Below, piece by piece: positions 34,850-44,114 of a stretch of 64,000 bases of DNA; position 1 is the first letter of the stretch; each line of letters opens with the position of its first letter. The DNA comes from Cnuella takakiae (GTDB taxonomy: Bacteria; Bacteroidota; Bacteroidia; Chitinophagales; Chitinophagaceae). Location: NCBI RefSeq assembly GCF_001953305.1, contig NZ_MTFE01000001.1:1-64000 (forward strand), read 5' to 3'. The notes beneath the pieces are model-generated. The model saw nothing but the letters and a program-made list of their open reading frames with translations, searched no databases and was not told the DNA's origin. Both the position numbers and the translations under genes were made by a program.

Positions 34850-36027
34850 TGTAGCGTTCTCCAAGAGTTTTTTTTGTGATCAAAAGGGAAACGGATTAAA
34901 GGTAGTCCAGCGGCGGTACAAAGCCAAGCGCCTGGTGTGGTCTGGAGTTGTTGCAATCCCTTTGCCATGCTTCGGCCATTGCTCTCACTTCGGCAAGCGA
35001 GAAGAACAGATAAGCATCCAAGAGTTCTTTTCTAAGCGAACCGTTGTTTCGTTCCACAAATGCATTCTGCATTGGCTTTCTTCGCTAGATAAACTTGAGT
35101 TCAATGCTCTTTTCCGTGCACCAGGTTTGTAAGCGGTCGCTGATAAATTCCGGTCCGTTATCGACTCTGATTTGCTTTGGTGATTGCCTTGTTTCAACAA
35201 GTCGTTCTAGTACTCTGATGACTCTTTGAGATGGCAGCGAAGTGTTAATCTCAATGGACAAAGATTCACGGTTGTAGTCATCAATGATGTTTAATAACCT
35301 GAAGCGCCTTCCATCCACTAAGCTGTCGCAAACAAAGTCCATACTCCACAACTGATTTAATCCTTCCGGCAAACACAAAGATTCTTTGACGCGCTGGGGC
35401 CGCCTTCTTTTGCTCGGTGCCTCACGTTGAGTTGAAGCATCTTATACACCTGGTACAACCGTTTGTGGTTGCAACCAAGCCCTTGCCTTCGCAAGCGATA
35501 ATAGCACTTCCAAAAGCCGATCGAAACATGCTTTGCCACCAGTTCGTGCAATGCGTTTATCAAAGAGCTGTCGTCCTTTTGCTTTTTGTGATACACAATG
35601 AGCGAACGGGAGATATGAACGATTTTGCAGGCTTGGCGAACACTGATCTTTTCTTTGACTAACAATCCTACCGCCTCGCGTTTGTCGCCCCGGGCCTCCG
35701 TACTATCTTTCAACAACGGTTTTGATTGCGTCGTTCTCGAGTGTGAGATTAGCGACAATGCGCTTCAGTTTTGTGTTCTCCTCTTCAGAGTCTTCGAGAG
35801 GCATTACTTTGCTTGTTTGTAAACCACCGTAACTTTTTTCAGTTGTAAAAAGTAGCATCAGAGATGCCGTGTTCTCGACAGATTTCTTTCACCAGAGGTC
35901 CGGCCTCCTATTGGTTGACGATGATAACAATCTGTGCCTCGGTGAAGTTTTTCTTTTTCATATTTCTTCTATTTGAGTTAGAGCTATTCCTCTACACTTC
36001 AATGGTCGAAGACAGGGGAGCCTTACA
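34850..36027 (-). mobile_element. IS3-family insertion sequence, degenerate
   Basis: About 1.18 kb. On the minus strand, a degenerate orfA (MKKKNFTEAQIVIIVNQ, stop, then REHGISDATFYN, stop) is followed by orfB pieces in several frames: KISVRQACKIVHISRS, then WSMDFVCDSLVDGRRFR with catalytic Asp, RVDNGPEF with the second Asp, and finally MQNAFVE and VPPLDYL. Stops and frameshifts make it inactive. The right end (TGTAAGG read on minus, at 36027) is well placed because a cusA reading frame breaks exactly there; the left end (TGTAGCG at 34850) is a guess from weak similarity of the ends. No target duplication found. Confidence 0.75.
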
Positions 36028-36154
36028 TAATGTCAGGTACAGCATCAATAGGGAGTTTAGAAAGGGAGTATCCGCCCCAAACGATCAACCCTAATATAAA
36101 TATGCCAACTACTAGCTTGTTTTTTATTGAGAATACGATGATCTTGTTCAACAT
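36023..36154 (-). pseudogene. cusA: second cusA gene, 5' fragment cut by IS3 element
   Basis: The reading MLNKIIVFSIKNKLVVGIF, then WGGYSLSKLPIDAVPDI matches the N-terminus of the intact CusA at 16298, and stops two codons later where the IS3 end begins. Only the first 40 or so codons remain of more than 1400. It keeps the gene order of the intact copy: DUF6660, small membrane protein, cusA. Confidence 0.85.
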
Positions 36155-36161
36155 GCCTGCT

Positions 36162-36341
36162 TTATTTAACTACCATATTGTAGTATCTCAGAAATGCTCC
36201 GATCAAACCGAGTATCGCCATCAATGCCAAAAAGATTACGAAAACGACTAATGAGTTGTTTGACTTTTTGTCAAATAGCCATTCCTTGTTGGTATACTGT
36301 GGGTATTTCCTTCGGTTTGGCCTAAGCCTAGACTTTGCCAT
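36162..36341 (-). CDS. small single-span membrane protein, paralogue of 16112-16288
   Basis: A 59-residue protein starting MAKSRLRPNRRKYPQYT, with one membrane helix (about residues 31-53) and ending RYYNMVVK. It matches the plus-strand paralogue in length, start, helix and tail, and lies 7 bp before the cusA fragment as the other copy lies 9 bp before intact cusA. Intact, but its operon is cut. Confidence 0.7.
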   Translation of the reverse strand: MAKSRLRPNRRKYPQYTNKEWLFDKKSNNSLVVFVIFLALMAILGLIGAFLRYYNMVVK

Positions 36342-36397
36342 AAAGGTGTTTAATGAATAGAAAAGAGGGGTGCTGTAATAGCACTAAAAAAGAGGTG

Positions 36398-36715
36398 CTA
36401 AACTAATTGTGGTGGCTGCCAGATAGGTAATGGAATGCCTATTTGTTTCGAAGAAGTAGGCGGAGGAAAAAGTAGACTGATATGTTTGGTGCTAAAATCG
36501 TAAGCTAGCAATGGATGAGCTATAGAAAATCCAGGACAGCAGGAACATTGGCAGAATGGTGAACAGCTATCTTCATCCCCACTCTCTGGGCTTTTCATTT
36601 TCTTAACAAGCTCATGTTTAACATCTTTGATTCCGGATGACATCCCTTGGTCAGCACATGGCAAGCAGCTAAGTACCAGTACTAAAAATGCCATTATGAA
36701 CCCTAAGATTTTCAT
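36398..36715 (-). CDS. DUF6660-like small secreted cysteine-rich protein (second copy)
   Basis: A 105-residue paralogue of the protein at 15707: hydrophobic N-terminus ending LSCLPC, Cys cluster CSPFCQCSCCPGFS and tail PIWQPPQLV. The intervening parts differ clearly, so the two copies diverged long ago and the second cluster was not made by a recent duplication. It probably binds metal outside the cytoplasm. Confidence 0.75.
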   Translation of the reverse strand: MKILGFIMAFLVLVLSCLPCADQGMSSGIKDVKHELVKKMKSPESGDEDSCSPFCQCSCCPGFSIAHPLLAYDFSTKHISLLFPPPTSSKQIGIPLPIWQPPQLV

Positions 36716-36720
36716 CGCTG

Positions 36721-36728
36721 CAAATGTA
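36721..36728 (-). promoter_or_regulatory. TAnnTTTG -7 box of second DUF6660 copy
   Basis: Read on the minus strand, TACATTTG is followed by CAGCG and the ATG at 36715, the same arrangement as at 15693-15707. Confidence 0.5.
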
Positions 36729-36792
36729 AAGAGTATTGTAGATACGTCAGACCTTAGTGCACTATTTTGGTAAAAGCTAAAGTAGTATCACC

Positions 36793-36974
36793 ATGGAAAA
36801 GACTAAGGAAGTTCAGGCTTACCTGAAGCATCAGAAAAGTAAATCCAACACGCATATGACCTGCTGGCACAGGGTTTTTTCTTCAAGCCCAGCAACTTCG
36901 AAGCTTTATACAACACCCTGAAAGTAATGGTAGATTGTTGGCAGGCAAGTCAGCATCCAAAGAGCCACAAGTAA
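36793..36974 (+). pseudogene. broken small gene with response-regulator-like C-terminus
   Basis: ATG 36793 opens MEKTKEVQAYLKHQKSK; a frameshift then leads into YDLLAQGFFFKPSNFEALYN and ends at the TAA at 36972-36974. The second part resembles the C-terminal end of CheY-like receivers (GA..Y..KP..F..L). Remnant only. Confidence 0.45.
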
Positions 36975-37108
36975 AATCAATTTCCGTTAAAAAGTTTACT
37001 ATGAGCAAGATCAGCTGAACTTTCATGTTTTAATCCTTGTGTTGATCCCGAACTGAAAACCGCGGCAGCAGGTGCTGTAATAACCCCAAAAATCATCTTT
37101 CAACCATT

Positions 37109-37489
37109 ATGCCTCAGTCAGCTCTATTAAGCCGAAAATTCCTGTTGGTGGGCGACGACTCTGATGACCTTGATCTACTTGCGGAAGCCCTAAAAGAAAA
37201 TGGCATAAAGCACGAGTTTGTAGTTGTCCGAAATGGCAAGGAGACTATTGAATAACTCGCGCAGCTTCCGGCGCGAGCCGAAGATCCCTGCTTGATCGTC
37301 CTAGACTTAAACATGCCGGTGATGAATGGGCGAGAGGCTCTGTCTAAGCTCCGTAGTATTCCCCGGTATTCGGATACGCCTGTTGTGGTCTTTGCCACAT
37401 CAAGTAGCCCCAGTGATCGCGACTTTGTCACTGCACTTGGCGCCCAGTTCATCACTAAACCACTAGGCTACCCTGAATATAAAAAGTAG
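37109..37489 (+). pseudogene. CheY-like response regulator gene with in-frame stop
   Basis: From ATG 37109 the frame reads a receiver domain: KFLLVGDDSDDLDLLAEAL (acidic pocket), then a TAA at 37253-37255, then in the same frame LIVLDLNMPVMNGREAL with the phospho-acceptor Asp and FATSSSPSDRD and FITKPLGY with the Lys. Everything of a single-domain regulator of about 125 residues is present except for the nonsense codon at position 49. No kinase gene is nearby. Confidence 0.7.
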
Positions 37490-38174
37490 TGAGACGGTTC
37501 CATACACTGTGCGTTGAGAATTGCAAGGTGTACAATAAACTGCCGTGCCAAGCACCCTAACCTTTCACTTGCCATTACTACGTATCCTTAGTGAAGGCTT
37601 ATCAAGGCTAGAGTCAGGGGTTATTCGTTAAGTAGCTTCTTTGTTGCCAACCTTATACTTAGCAAAAGAAGGGCTATAACGACCAATGACATAGGGTAAA
37701 TGATAAGGAGCCTATGGGTGAGACTATGTAGATATCCCTGCTTCTTCACTAAAAAGTTAAGCGTATTCTCATAAACATTTAAATATTTAATATAGGTTCT
37801 TGATAACTCCTTCGCTTTTTTGAACTCTACAAGAGCCGCTATACCCGCATCAAAAAAGGCCGCATGGAAATGCAGCCTCGTATAAAATCCAATATCCTAG
37901 GAAAAACCATAGTAAAGTTAGCTCTTCTATTCTTGGACGCTACCTACAAGCGGTTTTTGCCCTTAGAATGAGAAAACTAAGATGCCTATTTTCTTCATGT
38001 GCGGTTAGCTGAATACATGGGATATAAACTTTTCGGTGGTTAGTTTAATCTATGCCATAGTTGTGATCACTAATCGGCAAGATTTACAATAAGCTCACAT
38101 AAAGCAAAAATCACATCACATCTCAGATGTGTTGATAACATGGTTACATTTTGGTGGTACTCCTGGATGCCTAC
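37490..38174. other. intergenic region with relict minus-strand frame
   Basis: A frame on the minus strand from 37896 down to a TAA at 37621-37623 stays open for 91 codons without an ATG. It reads TRLHFHAAFFDAGIAAL early and ends with a membrane helix, LIIYPMSLVVIALLLLS. It may be the 3' end of a lost membrane protein gene. The rest (37900-38174) holds nothing I can support. Confidence 0.3.
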
Positions 38175-40361
38175 CTATTTTAAATCTAAACCAATGGTCA
38201 CATAAGCATTTCTGCCATCGCTTGGCCAGATACCTGCACCCGGATACATAGTGGGTCGCTTGGTAAAATATTGCTTATCTAAAAGGTTATTGACACCAGC
38301 ACGAACGCTCAGAAAGGTGTTGGTTTTCAGCGATACGTTTACATCCCAGATTGAATAGGAAGGTACCAGCCCTTTTGCTCCATTTGGTGCTGGAGCTTTT
38401 GTATTTAGTGCATCAGAATACGAATGGGCGGTATAGTTGTAAAGAACAGTAATACTTAAGCCTTTGTACAACAGGTCCAACCCATTGCGACTGATCCAAT
38501 CTGGAACGGCTTCTACCTTGTTTCCTACTACGGACTTGTTTTCCGATCCTGTGGAGAGAACCCCCGAAACGTACATGGCATTCATGTAGGAGGTGGAAGT
38601 AAATAATCCAGCGTACAGGTGTCCTGCCACCCGAAACTTGTATTGAACAAAGGCTTCCACACCGTTTGTGCGGCTGTCGCCGATGTTTGTTCTGAAGGTA
38701 TACGTTTGCCCTGTGTTATCCTGAAATACTAATGTCCCCATCCGATTCTTGTACAAAACGCTGAACAAGCTCACGTCGTATTGCAGGTGCCCAAGCCTTC
38801 CCCTTACACCTGCCTCCGCATTGTATCCCGATGCATCCTTGAGGTTTTTATCCACCTGCTCGTAGGTTGTAGATGGAATGATGTCTTTAAAGAGCACAGG
38901 TCGGTATGCCTGCGATATGCCGCCGTAAAAAGCATTTTCTTTGTCAATGCTGTACTGCGTACTTACCCCAGCCAGCAGGAAGCTATGTTTGATGTCCGTG
39001 GGCAGTTCTCCAGGGTTGTAATAGCGAATACTGCCGCGCATCTTGGAAGTGCCCTTTTCAAACCTAAGCCCAGGAGAAACAACCAGCTTTGGTCCGAAAT
39101 GAAAGGCATTCTCAGCAAAGAGTGCGATGTTGCCTGTTCTGAAACGAAGGTCACGGACAAACCCCGGATCAACAAGCGTAAGGTCATAATCTAATCCTGT
39201 CGTTCCTTTTCCCAGCTGGCGGCGTTGCAGATCATTGTTCATGTATAATACGCCTGTGGCCAGCTTGCTGGACACCGAACCGAAGCGGTATTCGTGCAGG
39301 AAGCGCAGTTCGAGCGTTCTGCTGTTGAAGTTGTCAATGTCTACCTGACGGTTCCTGTAGACTCCTGTTGTCCTGTTTATGGTATCAGGAACATCAGCAA
39401 AAGCATCCAGCATAACACTGCTACGGCTCCCAAACAGCCCAGAGGCAATCGCAACCAGTTTAGTTCTTTTAGCCAGCTTCCAGTCCAGGCTTAGTGAAGG
39501 AACATATATATCAGGGCTGAAGTAGTTGCGGCTACGGGTGCTGGTTGTAGGATCGACTTTGAACATGCTGTCGTTCAACGACCCTGGTATTTGGTACAGG
39601 TACCTGGAATGGCCAAATTCAGCCTTGAGGCTTGCTTTATCACTGATTCTGTACTGAAGCTGCACGAACTGCGCATCGGCATCTGACTGACTGTTTCTAC
39701 GGTACCCTGTGGAATGGCGCTTGTAATAATATCCATAGTAGGAAAAACGCTTGGATGTTCCACTCACAGCATTGTAGGTGCTTACCAACCCAAAGGAACC
39801 CACTGTGCTGACACTTTCAAAGGAAAATGGCCTGGTAGAATCAGGCTTCTTTGTGGCGTAGTTGATCATGCCCCCAAACTGCGCGCCGTATTGTAGTGAG
39901 CCAGTACCCCGCACCAGTTCGATCTTCTCAAAGCTCTCCATGGGTGCACTGTAGTGACTGGCTGGGTATCCATACATATCGGAGTTGATGATCACGCCGT
40001 TTTGGCGCACATTGTATTCCCAACTGCGGTGCGGGTCCAGGCCCCGTGTAGCAATGTTCAATTGGTTGCCGCTACCATCCATATCATATACAAACACCCC
40101 TGGAACCTTTGCAAACAGTTGCCTGCCTGTTTTGATGGCTATGTTGGCGTTCGCTGCACCAAGGTTTATGACCTCGTTTTTCTTACCACCAACCAGCACC
40201 CCGTTTTGTTCCTCGCTCATGCGTTGTATATCTCTACGCATCCAGGAGCGGATGATTACTTCATCGATCTTCTTTGCGAATGTGGAGTCATCTTGCTCCT
40301 GGGCATAACAAAGGGTCGCAAAACCCATTGAGCAAACAAAAAGCAGGAACACTCTTAACAT
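38175..40361 (-). CDS. TonB-dependent outer-membrane receptor (FecA-like)
   Basis: A 728-residue receptor with signal peptide (MLRVFLLFVCSMGFATLCYA), plug domain (VPGVFVYDMDGSGNQLNIATR...RTGSLQYGAQFGGMINY region) and a 22-strand barrel ending VTIGLDLK with C-terminal aromatic/hydrophobic strand. The plug and the opening of the barrel resemble siderophore/ferric citrate receptors. It imports a chelated nutrient with TonB energy. No FecI/FecR regulator pair lies next to it; a palindromic site upstream (40550-40567) may be its operator. Ligand unknown. Confidence 0.9.
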   Translation of the reverse strand: MLRVFLLFVCSMGFATLCYAQEQDDSTFAKKIDEVIIRSWMRRDIQRMSEEQNGVLVGGKKNEVINLGAANANIAIKTGRQLFAKVPGVFVYDMDGSGNQLNIATRGLDPHRSWEYNVRQNGVIINSDMYGYPASHYSAPMESFEKIELVRGTGSLQYGAQFGGMINYATKKPDSTRPFSFESVSTVGSFGLVSTYNAVSGTSKRFSYYGYYYKRHSTGYRRNSQSDADAQFVQLQYRISDKASLKAEFGHSRYLYQIPGSLNDSMFKVDPTTSTRSRNYFSPDIYVPSLSLDWKLAKRTKLVAIASGLFGSRSSVMLDAFADVPDTINRTTGVYRNRQVDIDNFNSRTLELRFLHEYRFGSVSSKLATGVLYMNNDLQRRQLGKGTTGLDYDLTLVDPGFVRDLRFRTGNIALFAENAFHFGPKLVVSPGLRFEKGTSKMRGSIRYYNPGELPTDIKHSFLLAGVSTQYSIDKENAFYGGISQAYRPVLFKDIIPSTTYEQVDKNLKDASGYNAEAGVRGRLGHLQYDVSLFSVLYKNRMGTLVFQDNTGQTYTFRTNIGDSRTNGVEAFVQYKFRVAGHLYAGLFTSTSYMNAMYVSGVLSTGSENKSVVGNKVEAVPDWISRNGLDLLYKGLSITVLYNYTAHSYSDALNTKAPAPNGAKGLVPSYSIWDVNVSLKTNTFLSVRAGVNNLLDKQYFTKRPTMYPGAGIWPSDGRNAYVTIGLDLK

Positions 40362-40549
40362 CCGGCAAAAGTAAAAAACCTTGCTGAAAGCGGTTCAGGT
40401 AAGAGAAATATGAGCTATCGCACATGACAGGAGGATGGTGCAGTTATAGGTACTGTTTTGAAACATCTGATCTTACCATCAACCTTTTTTACTATGCTTC
40501 GAACAGACTTTACTACAATCACCACCTAGAACTCAGTGGAAACATTATG

Positions 40550-40567
40550 TTAAACGACCGCGTTTAA
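40550..40567. promoter_or_regulatory. inverted repeat TTAAACG-ACCG-CGTTTAA
   Basis: Perfect 7-bp arms with a 4-nt spacer, about 185 bp upstream of the TonB receptor start and 80 bp past the HNH gene. Looks like a dimeric repressor site; the binding protein is unknown. Confidence 0.35.
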
Positions 40568-40645
40568 TATAGGGGAAAGATTTTGCCTATAATTTTTGTT
40601 ATGTTAAATAGGGCTGATTGGCACCACTCCCGTTTTTACTTTTAG

Positions 40646-41050
40646 CTAAACAAACATCGCTGTTTGTTTAATACCCTGTGGGTTTTCAAAAATTGAAACA
40701 AAACGGAAACTTCTTGGTCGTTTGATCAGCTTAGCTTTTACTTTAGCCATTTCAAATAGAGTTCCTGTTTGATACCGAACCTCCCGGCCATAGCGGCGGC
40801 TGTACACATGCTGCCTGCGATCGTGTAAAATGTGGCACCGCTGGCAGTAAGCTGCCAAGTTTTTATCCTTATTATTGCTGCGGTTGCCATCAAGATGAAT
40901 ACAAGCCAAGACAATCCGCCGGCTTGTGTATGGATTGATTGCCATGTGCGGTACCCCGCAACTTTCACAAAAGCCTTTAGCCCGTTCAAAACGGATCCGG
41001 CGGCTGATCTCTTTCCAATTGGTGGGATAAAGCTTATAATTAACAGGCAT
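40646..41050 (-). CDS. HNH endonuclease-like protein
   Basis: A 134-residue protein of the HNH family as found on plasmids and phages: a first zinc pair in FCESCGVPH, then LACIHLDGNRSNNKDKNLAAYC and QRCHILHD, which supply the His-Asn-His triad and the second zinc pair. Likely a DNA nicking or cutting enzyme; host target unknown. It stands alone, on the strand opposite to repA. Confidence 0.8.
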   Translation of the reverse strand: MPVNYKLYPTNWKEISRRIRFERAKGFCESCGVPHMAINPYTSRRIVLACIHLDGNRSNNKDKNLAAYCQRCHILHDRRQHVYSRRYGREVRYQTGTLFEMAKVKAKLIKRPRSFRFVSIFENPQGIKQTAMFV

Positions 41051-41237
41051 CTATGGTTGAAGTAGTTGTTCAAAAATGCACATTATTCTTCATCAATCTT
41101 CACTGTTTAACTACGTGATGTATACATTTTACTGACAGGAGGCAAAGTGTTTTGGTTTTGCTTATTGGTGTATCACGGTATGCCTCTCTATGGCATAGTT
41201 TCTGAGCATTTAACCTGTTTGTAGTATAACCACTGCC

Positions 41238-41423
41238 ATGAAAACATTTTACCTTCTTCCAGCCTTCTTTCTGCTAATTGGTGGCATATTGTACTATGTT
41301 ATTGAGCAAAACAGTAAAAAACGTTTTTTAAATTCGAAGTGGTTCAACTTGATTTGTGTCAGTGCCATGTTTTTCAATGTGATGGGTTCAGTACTCTGTT
41401 TTATTGAACTATTACATGGATAG
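41238..41423 (+). CDS. small two-helix membrane protein
   Basis: A 61-residue protein with two hydrophobic segments (LLPAFFLLIGGILYYVI and LICVSAMFFNVMGSVLCFI) separated by a short basic loop (QNSKKRF). The composition is that of a real membrane protein, but no family is recognised and the ribosome site is weak. It is the last gene before repA. Confidence 0.4.
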   Translation: MKTFYLLPAFFLLIGGILYYVIEQNSKKRFLNSKWFNLICVSAMFFNVMGSVLCFIELLHG

Positions 41424-41675
41424 TTACTGTTACAACAATTTTTTCCCTTTCTTATTCCTTTCATGTAGGCTCCTATCCTATTTGGCACAACATCTCTAAT
41501 CATGGGTCTTAAGAAAGTTAATTATGCAATTAAAAATACTTGCTGTTTTCGTTCTCAAATACTTTTAGTTTTAGTTGTAATTTTAGATGTGTTTGTGTGC
41601 TTAGCTTTAGTTGCCACATTATTAAACTTACATTTGCTGGAGTTACAATTTGCACCTCATTAAAACTGGATTAGT

Positions 41676-42797
41676 ATGGAGCCCTCCCCTATTAAGGCTA
41701 CCAAACCAAAGGCGACAAAAACCGAAATAGCCAAGGCTAAAGGAGCCGCTGGTAAAAAAAAGAAGAAAAGCGAGGTATTATTACCTGGTCAAACTTTCAT
41801 TTACCAGCCAAATAGGGTTACAAATGGCCGTTTTGAGCAGTTTACCCTTACGCAGTACAAACTGCTGGCCAGCCTAATCTACCAGTTCCAAAAGGCCATA
41901 CAGCTAGATATGGAAGGCAGGGACTGGCGCCAACTGGAAATGTTTTCCAATGAAGAGAACAAAGATCTGATCCGGGTAGGCATTCCCTTGCATACTATTG
42001 GTAAGCCAAACCAGTACAAAGAAATCGTTGAGCAGGCCACAGGGTTGATGAATGCTAAGACCTATCTAAAAAGCCAGTTAGGTGCAGATTATATCTCCGT
42101 AGCCAGTTTGGTTACCAAAATAGACATCCCGGTAAAAGAAAACGGTATGAGCGTGCTGTACCTGCATATGTACAAAGACGTTGCAAAGCTGCTCATTGAA
42201 ATTGACAAAAAGCAATTGGATAATGGTAAGGCCCAACCAGTGAACTTTACCAGGTACCTCTATGAAGTGGCACTGTCGGCCACCAACAAGTACACTCTCA
42301 AGCTTTACATGCTGCTTTGCTCCTGGCGGCAAAAAGGTGAGTTTTTCATTCCACTTGAGCAGTTATATAAGGACTTGGGATTGGAAGAAGGAGAGTATAA
42401 GAAATTCTTTGATTTTAAACGCCGTATCCTGCTCCCTGTTCAAGCCGACCTGGAAGGTGTAGCAGATTGTTGGTTTGATTGTAATGAGCGAGGATTTGAG
42501 GTAAAGAAGGGGCGTTCTGTAATAGGCTTAAACTTCAAAGTAATTACACAAAAACGGCTACAGGACAAAAGTGAACAAGCCGACCATTGCAGGTATATAC
42601 TGCGGGACCACATGAAATTCAGCCAAAAACAATTAGAAGAGCTGGAGCCCATCTTCAGAGAACAGTTTTTTATGCAGGAGATCCAGGTAAAGATTCTGGA
42701 GCTGATTGACCATGTTAGAAAGAACACACAGACGATCACAAACCCTCAGGCATACATCATAAAAAGCCTTCTAAATGCCTTTGCAAGCAAAGGATAA
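41676..42797 (+). CDS. repA: plasmid replication initiator, Rep_3 (RepB) family
   Basis: A 373-residue initiator. A Lys/Ala-rich tail (about 1-40) precedes two winged-helix domains: the first with TLTQYKLLASLIYQFQKA, the second with TNKYTLKLYMLLCSWRQKG and DLGLEEGEYKKFFDFKRR, the DNA-binding pattern of Rep_3 proteins. These bind iterons as monomers and repress their own gene or pair origins as dimers. Nine iteron-like repeats start 10 bp after its stop, so origin and gene are together. A helical C-terminus (about 300-373) is extra compared with the shortest members. This gene is the main evidence that the window is plasmid DNA. Confidence 0.92.
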   Translation: MEPSPIKATKPKATKTEIAKAKGAAGKKKKKSEVLLPGQTFIYQPNRVTNGRFEQFTLTQYKLLASLIYQFQKAIQLDMEGRDWRQLEMFSNEENKDLIRVGIPLHTIGKPNQYKEIVEQATGLMNAKTYLKSQLGADYISVASLVTKIDIPVKENGMSVLYLHMYKDVAKLLIEIDKKQLDNGKAQPVNFTRYLYEVALSATNKYTLKLYMLLCSWRQKGEFFIPLEQLYKDLGLEEGEYKKFFDFKRRILLPVQADLEGVADCWFDCNERGFEVKKGRSVIGLNFKVITQKRLQDKSEQADHCRYILRDHMKFSQKQLEELEPIFREQFFMQEIQVKILELIDHVRKNTQTITNPQAYIIKSLLNAFASKG

Positions 42798-42806
42798 CAA
42801 TTTTAA

Positions 42807-43570
42807 GTTCGGTTTTTGTCGCCTGCCATATTCAAGTGCTCGGTTTTTGTCGTTATAAAAGTTCGGAAATTGTCTTAACCGGTTCGGAAACTGTCTCTGC
42901 AAAGTTCGGAGTTTGTCGCCCGCATAATTAGGAAACGCTTTGTGGGCTTTACTTTCAGAGCTCCTTATAATCACAACTTGATCTAAGAAAACACTGAGCA
43001 ACAAAAAAAGAGGTTTATAGAATTGATGTTCAGAAGAGAGAAGTTGTCAGAATGGCAGGAAAATACTGTTTCGAAAGAGGTTGAAAGGAAGAAATCTCGA
43101 TTATACAAGAAAAAAAACCTGGCGCCGCGCAGGAATTGTTCGGTTTTTGTCGCTCATCGTTTAAATACAAAACTTCTATAATTCGGTTTTTGTCTCTTAA
43201 TATAGTCTAAAGCATTAGTTATCAGCAATATAAGCGCAATGCAAAAATGAAAAATTTATTTCGATTCCTTCATAATAAAGGGAATAAAATGGTTACTAGT
43301 TAAAGGCCCTTTATTTGTCGTTGCTTAAATACGCAAGAACGGTTAAACATGAACTTATTTAACCGCGAAAGTTGAATTATTCAGTCCAGGATGATGTCTA
43401 TTCCTGCTCACTCACCTAGTTAGTGCAAGATTTCCAACATAAATACAACAAAAAAAGTTCGGTTTTTGTCGCCGAACTAATATATAGCGCTGGTTACCAA
43501 TAACTAAGGGTTTTGTTATTAGTTCAAACAGTCAAAGTTTTGAAATGTCATAAAGTTCGGTTTTTGTCGC
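42807..43570 (+). repeat. iteron array, probable origin of replication
   Basis: Nine directly repeated copies of GTTCGGTTTTTGTCGC or close variants, all on the plus strand: starts at 42807, 42838, 42861, 42882, 42904, 43138, 43181, 43457 and 43555. Copies three to five replace TTTTT by AAATT, AAACT or AGTTT. The last two continue into CGAAC, forming GTTCGG...CCGAAC. The DNA between and after the repeats is AT-rich. The setting right behind a Rep_3 gene makes this the replication origin. Confidence 0.88.
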
Positions 43571-43789
43571 CGAACGTCGATTGTTGATTTATTCTAATTT
43601 ATCAGGTAAACCAGATTATGTGATAAAACTTCACTACTGATATAGTTTTATTACAAACCCTATACCATTAATCACCTTGTAATTATTTTTATTCAAAAAG
43701 TTAGAAGGTGATTAATGTTTACAAATAAATTTTCGTTGAGCTTGTTATCACTTGAAGTTTAGCCTAGCTTTTCGTAGTGATCAAAAGGG

Positions 43790-44005
43790 ATTAGTATAAA
43801 ATGGCAGCAAAAAGAAAATTGGGCGACACATTCCGTAGACGTAACAATAAAAGTCCTCAAGTACATCTTTAAGTTTGCTGCTGGTATTTTATACTGTTTA
43901 ATTGTCCTATTTCTTAATCTCCTTCAGTTAGTTGCTTCCATAATATCTGGAGTACTTAAAGCTCCTTCTACCAACTACCCAGATAACCATCCCAATAATT
44001 ATTAA
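43790..44005 (+). pseudogene. small membrane protein frame, start unclear (possible frameshift)
   Basis: ATG 43801 with an AAAAGGGA ribosome site opens a 23-codon basic peptide (MAAKRKLGDTFRRRNNKSPQ). In another frame a membrane helix follows (KFAAGILYCLIVLFLNLLQL) and ends at 44003-44005, without its own ATG. Joined by a frameshift they make a sensible small membrane protein of about 70 residues. Function unknown. Confidence 0.35.
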
Positions 44006-44070
44006 CTGCACTAACAACGCATTGGATATTGCGTAAAATCTTATCAAGAAAAGTATATAAATGAAACCTT

Positions 44071-44097
44071 AAAAAGTACATTTTTGGTACTTTTTTT
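44071..44097 (+). terminator. hairpin with T-run
   Basis: AAAGTAC and GTACTTT pair around a 7-nt loop and run into TTTTTTT. Follows the small membrane frame ending at 44005. Confidence 0.7.
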
Positions 44098-44114
44098 GAT
44101 CTATTAATAAAGAA

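Noticed and set aside
34850-36027. Active IS3-family element
   Set aside because: Both transposase parts have stops and frameshifts and no target duplication is found.
43026-43181. Short Lys-rich frame of about 50 codons within the iteron region
   Set aside because: It runs through an iteron, has no clear ribosome site, and its composition follows from the A-rich DNA.
42807-43570. CRISPR array, because of many similar short repeats
   Set aside because: Repeats are 16 bp with irregular spacing from about 20 to more than 200 bp, no uniform spacers and no cas genes; iterons fit better.
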